From NCBI GenBank assembly GCA_000733415.1, contig KL662191.1, forward strand, positions 4,126,308 through 4,190,307: DNA of 64,000 nucleotides, in the 5' to 3' direction. Position numbers and translations under genes: made by a program. Below, in pieces: positions 1 to 8,673 of this stretch; position 1 is the stretch's first letter; every line of letters starts with the position of its first letter. The notes beneath the pieces were generated by a model, which saw only the letters and a list, made by a program, of their open reading frames with translations, made no database searches and was not told the DNA's origin. The DNA comes from [Leptolyngbya] sp. JSC-1. GTDB lineage: Bacteria; Cyanobacteriota; Cyanobacteriia; Elainellales; Elainellaceae.

Positions 1-1395
1 TTGGGCACAGGCGGATGGCTCGATCAGCCGGGATGCGATCGTTTCCCGGAGGGCTGGGCTATCCGGATTGCAATAATTTTGCTCAACTCGTAGCAATTTA
101 ACGGTGACGCGACCGTTTTGATCGGTAAACTTGATGGCGTTCGATAGAAGGTTCCAAATAATTTGCTTCAGCCGTTCTGAATCGGCATAGACCTTGCCGA
201 GCATCGAATCTAACTGGCATTCAATTTGAATCGATTTATCATTAGCAAGCGGCTGTACCGTTTCAATCACTGCTTCAATCAACGGAATTACCGACAGGGG
301 CTGCATGGTGAGCCGCAGTTTGCCGCGAATGATTTGGGATACATCAAGAATATCTTCTATTAGCTGGGCCTGGGAGCGAGCATTACGTTCAATGGTCTCT
401 AGGGCGCGAGCGGTTGTCGCTTCATCAAACTTACGGTTGAGCAGAAGCTGTGCCCAGCCCAGAATCGAGTTGAGTGGGGTACGCAATTCGTGGGAAACAA
501 TCGCCAAGAACTCATCTTTCATTCGGTTGGCCGCTTCGGCTTGCTGACGGGCAGCCTGTTCGCGGATGATCTGGTCCCGTGCGGCTTCGGCTTGCTTGCG
601 GTCGGTAATGTCTTCGAGGGTGCCAACATGCCCCAACAGGTCGCCCCGATCAGACAGCATTGGCGAGGTACGCACATGTACCCACTTCAAACCCTCTGGG
701 GTTGCGATGCGAAATTCATCTGAATAGGCGTGCCCTTCTAAAATGGCCTGCGACCAATCCCTGAGGATTTTCTTGCGATCCTCACTGCAAATGCTGTTTG
801 TCCAATCGGTTTGCCAATTTTGTTGAACCGTAAACCCGCAGATGGCCTGACAACTCGGATTGGCATAGGTATAGCGTCCGGCAGTATCCATCAAGAAAAT
901 CCCTACCGGCGAGCAGCGGCTAAGCAGCCGAAATCTTTCTTCACTGCGCTTGAGTTCATCGTTGATGGCAGTCAATTGAGACGCCTGCCGTTCTACCTCT
1001 AGGGTTTTGCGAAACAAATCGGTGAAGACTGTTACTTTCGAGGTCAAAATAGCCGGGTTGATCGGCTTGAACAGGTAATCGACCGCACCCAGCGAGTAGC
1101 CCTTTACCATAAAATCATCGCTGGTGTTAAAGGCGGTGAGAAAAATAATTGGGGTATTGCGGGACCGCTCTCGCTGACGGATCAGGGTAGCCGTTTCAAA
1201 CCCGTCCATTCCAGGCATTTGCACATCGAGCAGAATTACGGCAAAGTCTTGATGCAGCAAACAGCGCAGCGCTTCTTCTCCAGAATAAGCCTTAACCAAG
1301 TTCTGGCCTAGATCGCCCAAGATTGCCTCTAAAGCAACCAAATTTTCTGGGTGATCATCCACCATTAGCACGTTCACGGTCGGTTCAAGCTGCAT
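1..1395 (-). CDS. Hybrid sensor histidine kinase (REC-PAS-HisKA-HATPase), 3' end cut by window
   Basis: The reading frame starts at an ATG whose complement is at 1393-1395 and runs off the left edge, so the C-terminus is missing. Domains in order are an N-terminal receiver (start MQLEPTVNVLMVDDHPENL; phospho-acceptor Asp in LLDVQMPGMDG; Lys in LFKPI), a PAS domain with a PAC-type segment (GHVGTLEDITDRKQAEA), a HisKA dimerisation domain with the H-box SHELRTPLNSILGWAQ, and the beginning of the HATPase with the N-box motif IIWNLLSNAIKF. No membrane segment is visible, so it is probably a soluble kinase that receives an upstream phosphotransfer and senses through PAS. The REC-first architecture is common in cyanobacteria. 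The signal and partner are unknown. The following gene in its direction lies outside the window. Confidence 0.93.
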   Translation of the reverse strand, partial: MQLEPTVNVLMVDDHPENLVALEAILGDLGQNLVKAYSGEEALRCLLHQDFAVILLDVQMPGMDGFETATLIRQRERSRNTPIIFLTAFNTSDDFMVKGYSLGAVDYLFKPINPAILTSKVTVFTDLFRKTLEVERQASQLTAINDELKRSEERFRLLSRCSPVGIFLMDTAGRYTYANPSCQAICGFTVQQNWQTDWTNSICSEDRKKILRDWSQAILEGHAYSDEFRIATPEGLKWVHVRTSPMLSDRGDLLGHVGTLEDITDRKQAEAARDQIIREQAARQQAEAANRMKDEFLAIVSHELRTPLNSILGWAQLLLNRKFDEATTARALETIERNARSQAQLIEDILDVSQIIRGKLRLTMQPLSVIPLIEAVIETVQPLANDKSIQIECQLDSMLGKVYADSERLKQIIWNLLSNAIKFTDQNGRVTVKLLRVEQNYCNPDSPALRETIASRLIEPSACAQ

Positions 1396-1620
1396 AGAGT
1401 GGCTAAGGGAAGAAGCTAGAGAGAGGCCAGGAACACGAGAATTGAGTCAGCCTCAGACAAAACGACATTACTATTTCGACCATTATCCTGCCATAGGATA
1501 GGGATCCGCCCTCTATCATAGGGCAGAAGCACCACCCTTGATCTCTAGCTCAAGACGTAGAAGCAAGTTTCTATAGCTGAGAGCGCTACTCTCTTCTACC
1601 CGGGAAATCAACAGATCATT

Positions 1621-1653
1621 TTCTGCTCAAGATCTGCTCAAGATCTGCTCAAG
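1621..1653. repeat. 11-bp tandem repeat, 3 units
   Basis: Unit atctgctcaag, with the first copy differing at its first base (ttctgctcaag). The three units are at 1621-1631, 1632-1642 and 1643-1653. Intergenic. Confidence 0.85.
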
Positions 1654-1738
1654 GGCCGTCTACGCTGACCACCGAAATGGACACCTATCGTCAGGCTTAG
1701 GCTGAGTTAGGCTGACTTAGGCTGGTTTTCTGCCTTCG

Positions 1739-1981
1739 ATGGACAATACGAACTGTGAAGCCCCATCAGCAGCGAATGAGGAACTGGCTAGCGGCTACCA
1801 CCCGAGCGACGAGGATCATCAAAACGCAGCATATATCAATCAACAGCCTGGACAGCTTAGCATTGGTTACACAGGGGCAAGTAACGGCTTTGCAGCTGTT
1901 TTGGTATTTTTGCTGGAGCAACGCATCACTATCGCGGTACTGAGTAATCTGAAGTCTGCCCAACCGGACAGCCAGCTTTAA
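1739..1981 (+). pseudogene. Remnant of a beta-lactamase-fold serine hydrolase (C-terminal part)
   Basis: An 80-codon open stretch reads MDNTNCEAPSAANEELASGY near its start and SIGYTGASNGFAAVLVFL, then ITIAVLSN, further on. This resembles the C-terminal part of class-C-type serine hydrolases, where an 'LGM.dT' segment precedes 'GYGHTGG..GF.s.l...P...i.VvvLsN'. The upstream two thirds of such a protein, with the SxxK and YxN motifs, are absent, so this reads as a decayed gene tail. The family assignment rests on motif resemblance only; a chance ORF is possible. Confidence 0.45.
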
Positions 1982-2434
1982 CGCTTTATCCTACCTGAGA
2001 CAGAGTTTTTTGTACGGTCGATAAATTTACAGGTAGTCTTTAATTTATCAGAAACTTGAACAATAGAAAGCATACTGCAAACTATAAAAAGACATGAAAC
2101 TATTTTCCTTAAGAATATTCAGAGGACATAATAAAGTTTTGAATAAATGATTTTTAATTAATTTAATGTGAAAAGCTAACAGAATAACTGAGAAGTAATT
2201 AGCAAGTCATTGATTCTTCTATACATCCACAGAGCAATCCTGCTGAGCACATGGCGGTAAGGCATAGAGGGAGACTTTAGCTTCAAGAGCGAGAGAAGGG
2301 CTTCAGAAATCACAAGAGACACGGAGGGTATTTAGTCTGCTGAGAAGGTGACCAAGATTCGAGGGAAGAAGCTGATTAAGCCGTCCTACTTGCCGCTCAG
2401 ACCTCCGCCTGTATTTTGAGAACCTCAGGAGAGC

Positions 2435-2472
2435 AGGAGAACCCCAATCCTGAGTGCAGTTAGAGTTCTCCT
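2435..2472 (-). terminator. Hairpin downstream of gyrA, possible terminator
   Basis: A perfect 8-bp inverted repeat (AGGAGAAC at 2435-2442, GTTCTCCT at 2465-2472) lies about 70 bp beyond the gyrA stop. There is no clear T run after it on the minus strand, so its role as a terminator is uncertain. Confidence 0.35.
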
Positions 2473-2539
2473 CAATCACCAGTTTCAGTTTTGGCAGTTT
2501 CAGCCAAACTCAAACCACGAAATTGAACCAGCTTATTGC

Positions 2540-5131
2540 CTACTCTTCCACCTCAGCTCCTTCAGCCCCTTCAGCTCCTTCAGCCCCTTCAGCCGTTGGA
2601 GGAACCAGCGCTACCGCCACAATTGCGTCATCATCATCCAGCCTCTGGACACGCACGCCTGTAGCTGCCCGTGACTGGCAGGAAATGGCCTTGACCGCTT
2701 GTCGGATAATAATGCCGCGACTCGTGACCAGAATAATTTCGTCGTTTTCGTTGACGATCCGCAGTGAGGCCAGACGGTCATTCGCTTTGCGGAACTTAAT
2801 CGAGCGCAATCCCATGCCAGCCCGATTTTGGAGACGGAACTGGGTGATCGGTACCCGCTTACCCAAGCCGCCCATCGTAATTACCAGCGCCCAGGGACCC
2901 TGGGTATTGCATTCGGCTTCCAGTTCCTCAGATTCGCTGTCGGCGTCGGCCTCGTCACCTTCGGCAATACTGGCAACCACCTGACTCGGCAGAATATCCA
3001 TGCTGATCAGCTCGTCGTTTTTCTTCAGTGCCATCGCCTTAACACCACGAGTGGGACGGCCCAGGGGGCGCAACTGCTCGTCAGTGGCCCGGAAGTGAAT
3101 TGCCATGCCTAGGCGGGAGCCAATGATGATGCTGTCTTCGACTCGCGCCAGCCGCACCCACCGCAGCTGATCGCCCTCTTCCAGGGAAATTGCGATCAAA
3201 CCATTGGCCCGGATGTTGCTGAAGGCCGACAGCTGGGTTTTCTTGATGAAGCCTTTTTGAGTTAGCATCACCAGATATTCCTCATCGGCAAATTCCGTAA
3301 CCGACACAACTGAAGTAATCTTTTCTTCGTGAGAAATCGGCAGCATTTGTACAATTGGGGTGCCGCGCGCCGTGCGCGATCCGGTAGGAATTTGATAGGC
3401 CTTCAAACAGTAAGCTACGCCTCGATCGCTGAAGAACAGGACATTGTCGTGATCGCAGCAGGTGAGGAAATGTTCGATCCCGTCATCCTCTTTCATCCGA
3501 GTTGCAGCCTTACCGCGAGTGGCTCGGCTTTGAGCTTCAAACGTACTGACCGGCATACGCTTGATGTATCCCTGCTCCGTCACCAGGATAATCGCCTGTT
3601 CATTCGCGATTAGATCTGTATCGACTAGTTCGCCATCGGCTCGCTCGATTGCGGTGCGGCGTGGGTTGGCATAGGAGGATTTGAGGGCAGCAGCCTCAGT
3701 TTCAATAATCTGCAAAATTCGCTCGCGTTTTGCCAAGATGTCGCGCAGATCGGCAATCTTGAGCTGTAGGTCTTCGTGCTCTTGCTGGATCTTTTCGGCT
3801 TCTAGAGCGGTCAAACGGCGCAACTGCATTTGCAGAATTGCATCGGCCTGCACGTCGGACAAGCCATAGGTTTCGATCAGCTCTTGACGCGCGGTTGGGG
3901 CATCAGCAGCATGGCGAATCAGGTCAATAATCGCATCCAGGTTTCGCAGCGCGATCAGGTAGCCTTGCAGGACATGGTCTCGCTCCTCGGCTTTGCGCAA
4001 CTCATAACGCGTGCGGCGAGTAATGGTTTCAACCCGGAAATCGAGGAAGACCTGCAGCGCCTGCTTGAGGCCAATCGTTTGCGGTTCACCGTTGACCAGC
4101 GCCAGCATGTTGACGCCAAAGTTGGCTTGCAGCGGGGTTTGCTTGTAGAGGTTATTCAGCACAACTCGCGGATAGGCATCGCGGCGTAGCTCGATCACAA
4201 TCCGCATACCGTCTCGGTCGCTTTCATCACGAATGTCAGCAATTCCTTCTAAGCGGCGTTCGTTGACCAGTTCCGCAATCTTTTCAATGAGAGCGGCTTT
4301 GTTGGTTTGGTAGGGCAATTCAGTGACGATGATCGCATCACGGTCGGGCCGTCCTCGATGCTCGATCGTTTCGATGGTGGCAACGCCGCGCATGGTGATG
4401 GAACCGCGTCCAGTAGTATAGGCTTCGCGAATGCCGCTGGTACCAAGAATTTGGCCGCCGGTCGGAAAGTCAGGCCCAGGGATGTACTGCATTAACTCGC
4501 TGTTGCTAATGTCAGGATTGCGAATCAAAGCGACAACGCCATCGAGCAGTTCACCTAAATTGTGAGGCGGAATATTGGTAGCCATGCCAACGGCAATTCC
4601 GGAAGAGCCGTTTAGCAGAAGCTGCGGGACACGGGCGGGTAGAACCAGAGGCTCTTGCTGCGAGCCATCAAAGTTGTCGGTGAAATCGACTGTGTCGGAC
4701 TCGATATCTTGCAGAAGGGCGTTATTGGTGAGAGCCTGCAAACGACACTCGGTATACCGCATTGCGGCAGGCGGATCGTTATCGATCGAGCCAAAGTTGC
4801 CGTGACCATTGATTAAGGGATGGCGCATCGAGAAGTCTTGGGCCATGCGGACCAGCGCGTCGTAAACGGCGGTATCTCCATGAGGGTGGTATTTACCCAG
4901 CACTTCCCCGACCACACGGGCGCATTTCCGGAAAGGACGGTCATGCATCAAGCCCAATTCATGCATAGCATAGAGAATACGCCGGTGAACTGGCTTAAGA
5001 CCATCGCGAGCATCTGGCAACGCCCGACCCACAATCACGCTCATGGCGTATTCCAGGTAGGAGCGGGACATCTCGTTGCGTAGATCGGTGGGGACAATCC
5101 GTTCCTGTATTGGCTCCTGGGAAAAGGTCAT
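2540..5131 (-). CDS. gyrA: DNA gyrase subunit A
   Basis: This is the DNA breakage-reunion subunit of gyrase, which with GyrB introduces negative supercoils using ATP. The ATG at 5131 (MTFSQEPIQERIVPTDLRN) is preferred over an in-frame TTG nine bases upstream. The winged-helix/tower N-terminal half carries the catalytic tyrosine in AAMRYTECRL (about residue 126), and the quinolone-determining region reads HPHGDTAVYDALVRMAQ, with Thr at the usual Ser83 position. The C-terminal beta-pinwheel follows, with the GyrA-box region reading EAQSRATRGKAATRM instead of the classical QRRGGKG. Length, about 863 residues, fits GyrA. The protein ends in an acidic Ala-Glu-Gly repeat tail encoded by a 9-bp DNA repeat. 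No gyrB lies nearby; a second cyanobacterial type IIA A-subunit paralogue is the only alternative. Confidence 0.95.
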   Translation of the reverse strand: MTFSQEPIQERIVPTDLRNEMSRSYLEYAMSVIVGRALPDARDGLKPVHRRILYAMHELGLMHDRPFRKCARVVGEVLGKYHPHGDTAVYDALVRMAQDFSMRHPLINGHGNFGSIDNDPPAAMRYTECRLQALTNNALLQDIESDTVDFTDNFDGSQQEPLVLPARVPQLLLNGSSGIAVGMATNIPPHNLGELLDGVVALIRNPDISNSELMQYIPGPDFPTGGQILGTSGIREAYTTGRGSITMRGVATIETIEHRGRPDRDAIIVTELPYQTNKAALIEKIAELVNERRLEGIADIRDESDRDGMRIVIELRRDAYPRVVLNNLYKQTPLQANFGVNMLALVNGEPQTIGLKQALQVFLDFRVETITRRTRYELRKAEERDHVLQGYLIALRNLDAIIDLIRHAADAPTARQELIETYGLSDVQADAILQMQLRRLTALEAEKIQQEHEDLQLKIADLRDILAKRERILQIIETEAAALKSSYANPRRTAIERADGELVDTDLIANEQAIILVTEQGYIKRMPVSTFEAQSRATRGKAATRMKEDDGIEHFLTCCDHDNVLFFSDRGVAYCLKAYQIPTGSRTARGTPIVQMLPISHEEKITSVVSVTEFADEEYLVMLTQKGFIKKTQLSAFSNIRANGLIAISLEEGDQLRWVRLARVEDSIIIGSRLGMAIHFRATDEQLRPLGRPTRGVKAMALKKNDELISMDILPSQVVASIAEGDEADADSESEELEAECNTQGPWALVITMGGLGKRVPITQFRLQNRAGMGLRSIKFRKANDRLASLRIVNENDEIILVTSRGIIIRQAVKAISCQSRAATGVRVQRLDDDDAIVAVALVPPTAEGAEGAEGAEGAEVEE
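2557..2592. repeat. 9-bp tandem repeat inside the gyrA 3' end
   Basis: Four units alternate ctccttcag and ccccttcag at 2557-2565, 2566-2574, 2575-2583 and 2584-2592. On the minus strand they encode the tripeptide repeat EGA in the last 20 residues of GyrA. Confidence 0.9.
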
Positions 5132-5321
5132 ATCCTGCAAAAAACTCCAAATCTGTGCGATTCCAGCAGCGAATTCAAAAAATCAAGCAATCTTTGCTAT
5201 TCTGACTCCTGGTAGTTGCCAAATATCGCGCTTTACCTCTAAAATTTTAGCGCATTTTGCCTATGAGTGAGATGCAGAATAACTATACAGCTTGACGCGA
5301 TCTGCTAATGGAAATTCTTGA

Positions 5322-6608
5322 TCAATCCATATCGGCTTCTCGGTCTACTTCTTCCTCTAACGTTTCCGGTTCTAGCCGATTCTCCTGACCAAAGCGTTTC
5401 TCGTACCAGCTCATCAGGGGCGTAGCGCTAATGCCGTGGATGATCACCGACAAAGTGACTGTGAAGAACGTGATCCAGCTCAGGGGTGAGGCGATTTCGT
5501 CAGGGATGCCGTCGCTTAGAGCATAGGTGAGGTAGTAGAGCGAACCGACACCGCGAATCCCAAACCAGCCAAACAGCAGCCGAGTCGTAGGGCGCAGGTT
5601 GTCACCAATCGTGCTGATCCAGGTAGCAATCGGGCGAATCAGAAAAATCAGCGCTCCGGCGATCAGCAAGGTTTGTCCGCCGTAGGTAAAGACTGGCTCA
5701 ATCCGCAGCATGGCTCCAACCAGCAAAATGGTTCCAACTTCCAACAAGCGTTCCATCAAGCCAGTGAAGTGGAGCTGCGAGGTTTTCTTTTCGCTATCGA
5801 GCGAGCGGCTGCGTCGGACAACAACTCCTGCCACAAACACCGCCAAGAATCCGTAACCGTTGATGGCTTCTGTTAGCGCATAGGTAATCAAGATCGTTGC
5901 TAGCGCAATCAAATCTTCCATCTCTTCTTCGACACCATAGGCGCGCCGCAGCCGTTTACTCAGGGCGTTGATTATTCTGGCAACCACAATTCCACCGGCA
6001 ATTCCAGCCATAATTGCCCAAATCAAATCCACAGCCACCCAACTCTTAAACCAATTGTCCCATTGGTTATCCTTCAACCAGTACAAACCAAAGTAAACAA
6101 AGGGGAAGGCTAGAGCATCATTCAAGCCTCCTTCCGACGTTAACCCAAAGCGCAGTTCGTTGTGATCGTCTGTGTCGGTCAGCTGCACTTCGGATGCCAA
6201 AACCGGATCGGTAGGAGCCAAAATTGCCCCGAGTAAAATAGCCGCGCCCCAGTCATATCCCAGACAAAAATGGGCCAGCAGGGCAATTGCGCCAATTGTC
6301 AGCGGCATTAGCAATCCAATCAAACGTACCGTGGAATGCCAAGCCCATGGATTCAATGGACGATTCATTTTAATGCCGCAAGCGAACAGCGACACGATTA
6401 CCACAATTTCAGTCAGCCGCTCTAAGAATTCGGCATCTGGTGACAGGTCAATGATGCCAAACCCGTAGGGACCCAAAAATATGCCAGCAATCAGGTAGAT
6501 CAGCGCATAAGAAAGCGGCAGTCGAGTGATCCAACTCGAACCCAACGTTACACCCAGCAACAGGAGCCCAATCACTAGAAAATCCCAGATATGTGAATCA
6601 ATCGACAT
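5322..6608 (-). CDS. Na+/H+ or K+/H+ antiporter, CPA1 (NhaP) family
   Basis: A 428-residue polytopic membrane protein that exchanges a monovalent cation for protons across the plasma membrane. About 11-12 hydrophobic segments are visible, beginning with a helix after MSIDSHIWD. The CPA1 ion-binding region reads GAILAPTDPVLASEVQ, followed by GLTSEGGLNDALAFPFVYFG; the paired Asp residues in DP and ND are the expected ion-coordinating positions. The tail is acidic (ETLEEEVDREADMD) and lacks a long regulatory domain such as TrkA-C. It starts at an ATG (complement 6606-6608) and stands alone, 190 bp from the gyrA start on the same strand. Substrate preference cannot be read from the sequence. Confidence 0.9.
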   Translation of the reverse strand: MSIDSHIWDFLVIGLLLLGVTLGSSWITRLPLSYALIYLIAGIFLGPYGFGIIDLSPDAEFLERLTEIVVIVSLFACGIKMNRPLNPWAWHSTVRLIGLLMPLTIGAIALLAHFCLGYDWGAAILLGAILAPTDPVLASEVQLTDTDDHNELRFGLTSEGGLNDALAFPFVYFGLYWLKDNQWDNWFKSWVAVDLIWAIMAGIAGGIVVARIINALSKRLRRAYGVEEEMEDLIALATILITYALTEAINGYGFLAVFVAGVVVRRSRSLDSEKKTSQLHFTGLMERLLEVGTILLVGAMLRIEPVFTYGGQTLLIAGALIFLIRPIATWISTIGDNLRPTTRLLFGWFGIRGVGSLYYLTYALSDGIPDEIASPLSWITFFTVTLSVIIHGISATPLMSWYEKRFGQENRLEPETLEEEVDREADMD

Positions 6609-6980
6609 TTGAATATCCCATCACTTTGAAGAGGTTAAATAAACAACTTTGAAATAGCTCAGTCGCAAGGCTAGCAAAACTGGGTCAAAAACACGTCTAT
6701 CACCAGATACAGCTTTGTTGTAGCCAAATTCACTGATGGATACTGGCGGCTCAAAGCCACGCCTACACAGACAAAACCCGTCTACAAGGGTTCATCATCC
6801 TGCCCAGAATCGGCGCAGGGTGTTCGACAAAGCTCAGCCGAGTGCCGGCTTAATCTGTGTAGCAACGGTTAAACCGCTACAAACAAACGATTTGTCAGCT
6901 AATTAGATTTACTGAGTCAAGTTTACAGACCACTTGAACTGATAGGCTGGTAGGCATGACCTGTAGCGTGCGGATCAACC
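6609..6980. other. Divergent intergenic region, 372 bp
   Basis: This lies between the antiporter (minus) and the nei-like gene (plus), so both promoters should be here. I see no ORF, terminator or repeat array that I can support. Confidence 0.5.
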
Positions 6981-7799
6981 ATGCCAGAAGGACCGGAAAT
7001 TAAACGGGCAGCGGACGAAATCGCCAAAGCGATTCAGTCTCGTCCTACCAGCAGCGTCTTTTTTGCGTTTGCCCATCTCAAAGCCTATGAAGCAATTCTG
7101 CAGGGCCGAGAAGTCACCGCGGTACAGAGTCGAGGTAAAGCGATGCTGATCCGGTTTGATAATCAGCTTACGATCTACAGCCACAATCAGCTTTATGGTA
7201 AATGGATGATTCGTCGCGTGCATGATTATCCTCAAACCACACGCCAACTGCGGCTGGCGATTCATAACGAAAAGAAATCTGCCCTGCTCTACAGCGCCTC
7301 TGAGATTGAAGTGCTCGATGAGATTGCGCTAGCCTACCATCCGTTCTTGAGCAAATTGGGGCCGGACGTGTTGGATACAGCTACTACGGTAGAGCAGGTA
7401 GCAGAACGTTATCTAGACAAGCGCTTTTACCGGCGGCGGTTGGCGTCATTGCTGTTAGATCAACAGTTCCTCTGTGGTTTAGGCAATTATTTACGCAGCG
7501 AAGTATTATTTGTAGCTCGAATTCATCCATTCCTGCGTCCAGGCGATTGTTCCACAGAACAAATTCTAAGATTAGCTGAGGTGTCAATTCAAGTTACTCA
7601 TCAGTCTTATCGCTGCAAGGGAATTACGAACGATTTGCAGTTAGCCCAATCCCTGAAGGCAGCAGGCAAACAGCGCAGCGAATATCGCCATTACGTATTT
7701 GGCCGCCAACACCGCCCCTGCTACATCTGCAGTACACCGATTGTGAAAGAAGTTTTGGCTGGACGAAGGCTCTATTATTGTCCAAATTGTCAAACTTAG
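6981..7799 (+). CDS. nei: Fpg/Nei family DNA glycosylase (endonuclease VIII-like)
   Basis: A base-excision-repair bifunctional glycosylase/AP lyase for oxidised bases. The start MPEGPEIKRAADEI gives, after removal of Met, the catalytic Pro1 and Glu2. The helix-two-turn-helix contains LLDQQFLCGLGNYLRSEVLF (Asn in the GNYL motif). The C-terminal zinc finger is complete: CYICSTPIVKEV followed by CPNC, that is Cys-x2-Cys-x16-Cys-x2-Cys ending three residues before the stop. Length is 272 residues, usual for the family. Nei rather than MutM is preferred because the N-terminus is PEGPEI and the sequence resembles Nei in the region after it, but substrate range is inferred. Confidence 0.92.
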   Translation: MPEGPEIKRAADEIAKAIQSRPTSSVFFAFAHLKAYEAILQGREVTAVQSRGKAMLIRFDNQLTIYSHNQLYGKWMIRRVHDYPQTTRQLRLAIHNEKKSALLYSASEIEVLDEIALAYHPFLSKLGPDVLDTATTVEQVAERYLDKRFYRRRLASLLLDQQFLCGLGNYLRSEVLFVARIHPFLRPGDCSTEQILRLAEVSIQVTHQSYRCKGITNDLQLAQSLKAAGKQRSEYRHYVFGRQHRPCYICSTPIVKEVLAGRRLYYCPNCQT

Positions 7800-7858
7800 A
7801 GTAAGCCTAATTCGCCTAGCTCCTGTACGATAGAAACATCAAACAATGCTACTGAGCT

Positions 7859-8641
7859 ATGACTCAATCGATTTCAGCCACTTCTTCAATGTCTTCCGAG
7901 AACCCTACACTAGAGACCAGTTCTCCAGAGGCTTCTCAGGCGCTGTCCAAAGATGTTATTTTTCCGCAAGGAGAGTTCTGGAGTGATGAGCCGCCGTTGG
8001 AAAGCGATCGACATCGGGATCAAATTGAGCTGTTGATCCGCCTGCTAAAAGCTTGGTGGCAGGAGCGCAACAACTTTTATGTAACAGGAAATTTAACCAT
8101 CTACTTCAGTCCGAATCAGAAAAAATCTGAGGATTTCCGTGGTCCTGATTTCTTTGTGGTGCTGGATGCGGAAAAACGCGATCGCCGCAGTTGGGTTGTC
8201 TGGCAAGAAGATGGCAAGTATCCCAACGTGATTATTGAACTGCTGTCGGATTCTACTGCCGCTGTTGATAAAGGACTCAAAAAACAAATCTACCAAAACA
8301 CGTTTCGCACACCCGACTACTTCTGGTTCCATCCCGACACACTAGAGTTCAAGGGCTTTCATTTGGTGGATGGAGTGTACCAGGAGTTGGAATTTACCCC
8401 CGAAGGCTGGTTGTGGAGTCAACAGTTGGGCCTGTATCTCGGCATCCTAGACGGAAAACTGCGCTTCTATACCCCTGAGAAGGAGTTGGTTTTGCTTCCC
8501 GAAGAAGTAGCCCAGCAACAGCTTGAACAAACCAGTCAACAGCTTGAACAAACCAGTCAACAGCTCGAACGAGAGCGGCAGCGGGCACAGCACCTGGCAG
8601 ACCAATTGCGAGCAGCTGGGATTGATCCTGATCAGGTTTAA
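7859..8641 (+). CDS. Uma2 family (DUF820) putative endonuclease
   Basis: A 260-residue member of the Uma2 family, a restriction-endonuclease-like (PD-(D/E)xK) fold very expanded in cyanobacteria and of unknown cellular role. The core contains GPDFFVVLDAEKRDRRSWVV and VIIELLSDSTAAVDKG, where the Asp, the Glu and the downstream Lys match the nuclease signature. The C-terminus is a coiled coil with a direct repeat (QLEQTSQ twice, then QLERERQRAQHLADQLRAAG), also typical of family members. It lies 33 bp upstream of the pepP-like gene on the same strand and may share a transcript. A second, broken Uma2 gene is at 45406-45968. Confidence 0.92.
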   Translation: MTQSISATSSMSSENPTLETSSPEASQALSKDVIFPQGEFWSDEPPLESDRHRDQIELLIRLLKAWWQERNNFYVTGNLTIYFSPNQKKSEDFRGPDFFVVLDAEKRDRRSWVVWQEDGKYPNVIIELLSDSTAAVDKGLKKQIYQNTFRTPDYFWFHPDTLEFKGFHLVDGVYQELEFTPEGWLWSQQLGLYLGILDGKLRFYTPEKELVLLPEEVAQQQLEQTSQQLEQTSQQLERERQRAQHLADQLRAAGIDPDQV

Positions 8642-8673
8642 TTATTTTCGTTCTACTTTTATCTACTTGAACT

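Larger units (their letters stand above)
1396..2539. other. Intergenic region with hydrolase remnant and repeat
   Basis: About 1.1 kb without an intact gene between two minus-strand genes. It holds an 11-bp tandem repeat (1621-1653), a likely serine-hydrolase remnant (1739-1981), an AT-rich stretch (about 2010-2210) with no coding signal I can recognise, and a hairpin near the gyrA 3' end (2435-2472). Confidence 0.6.
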
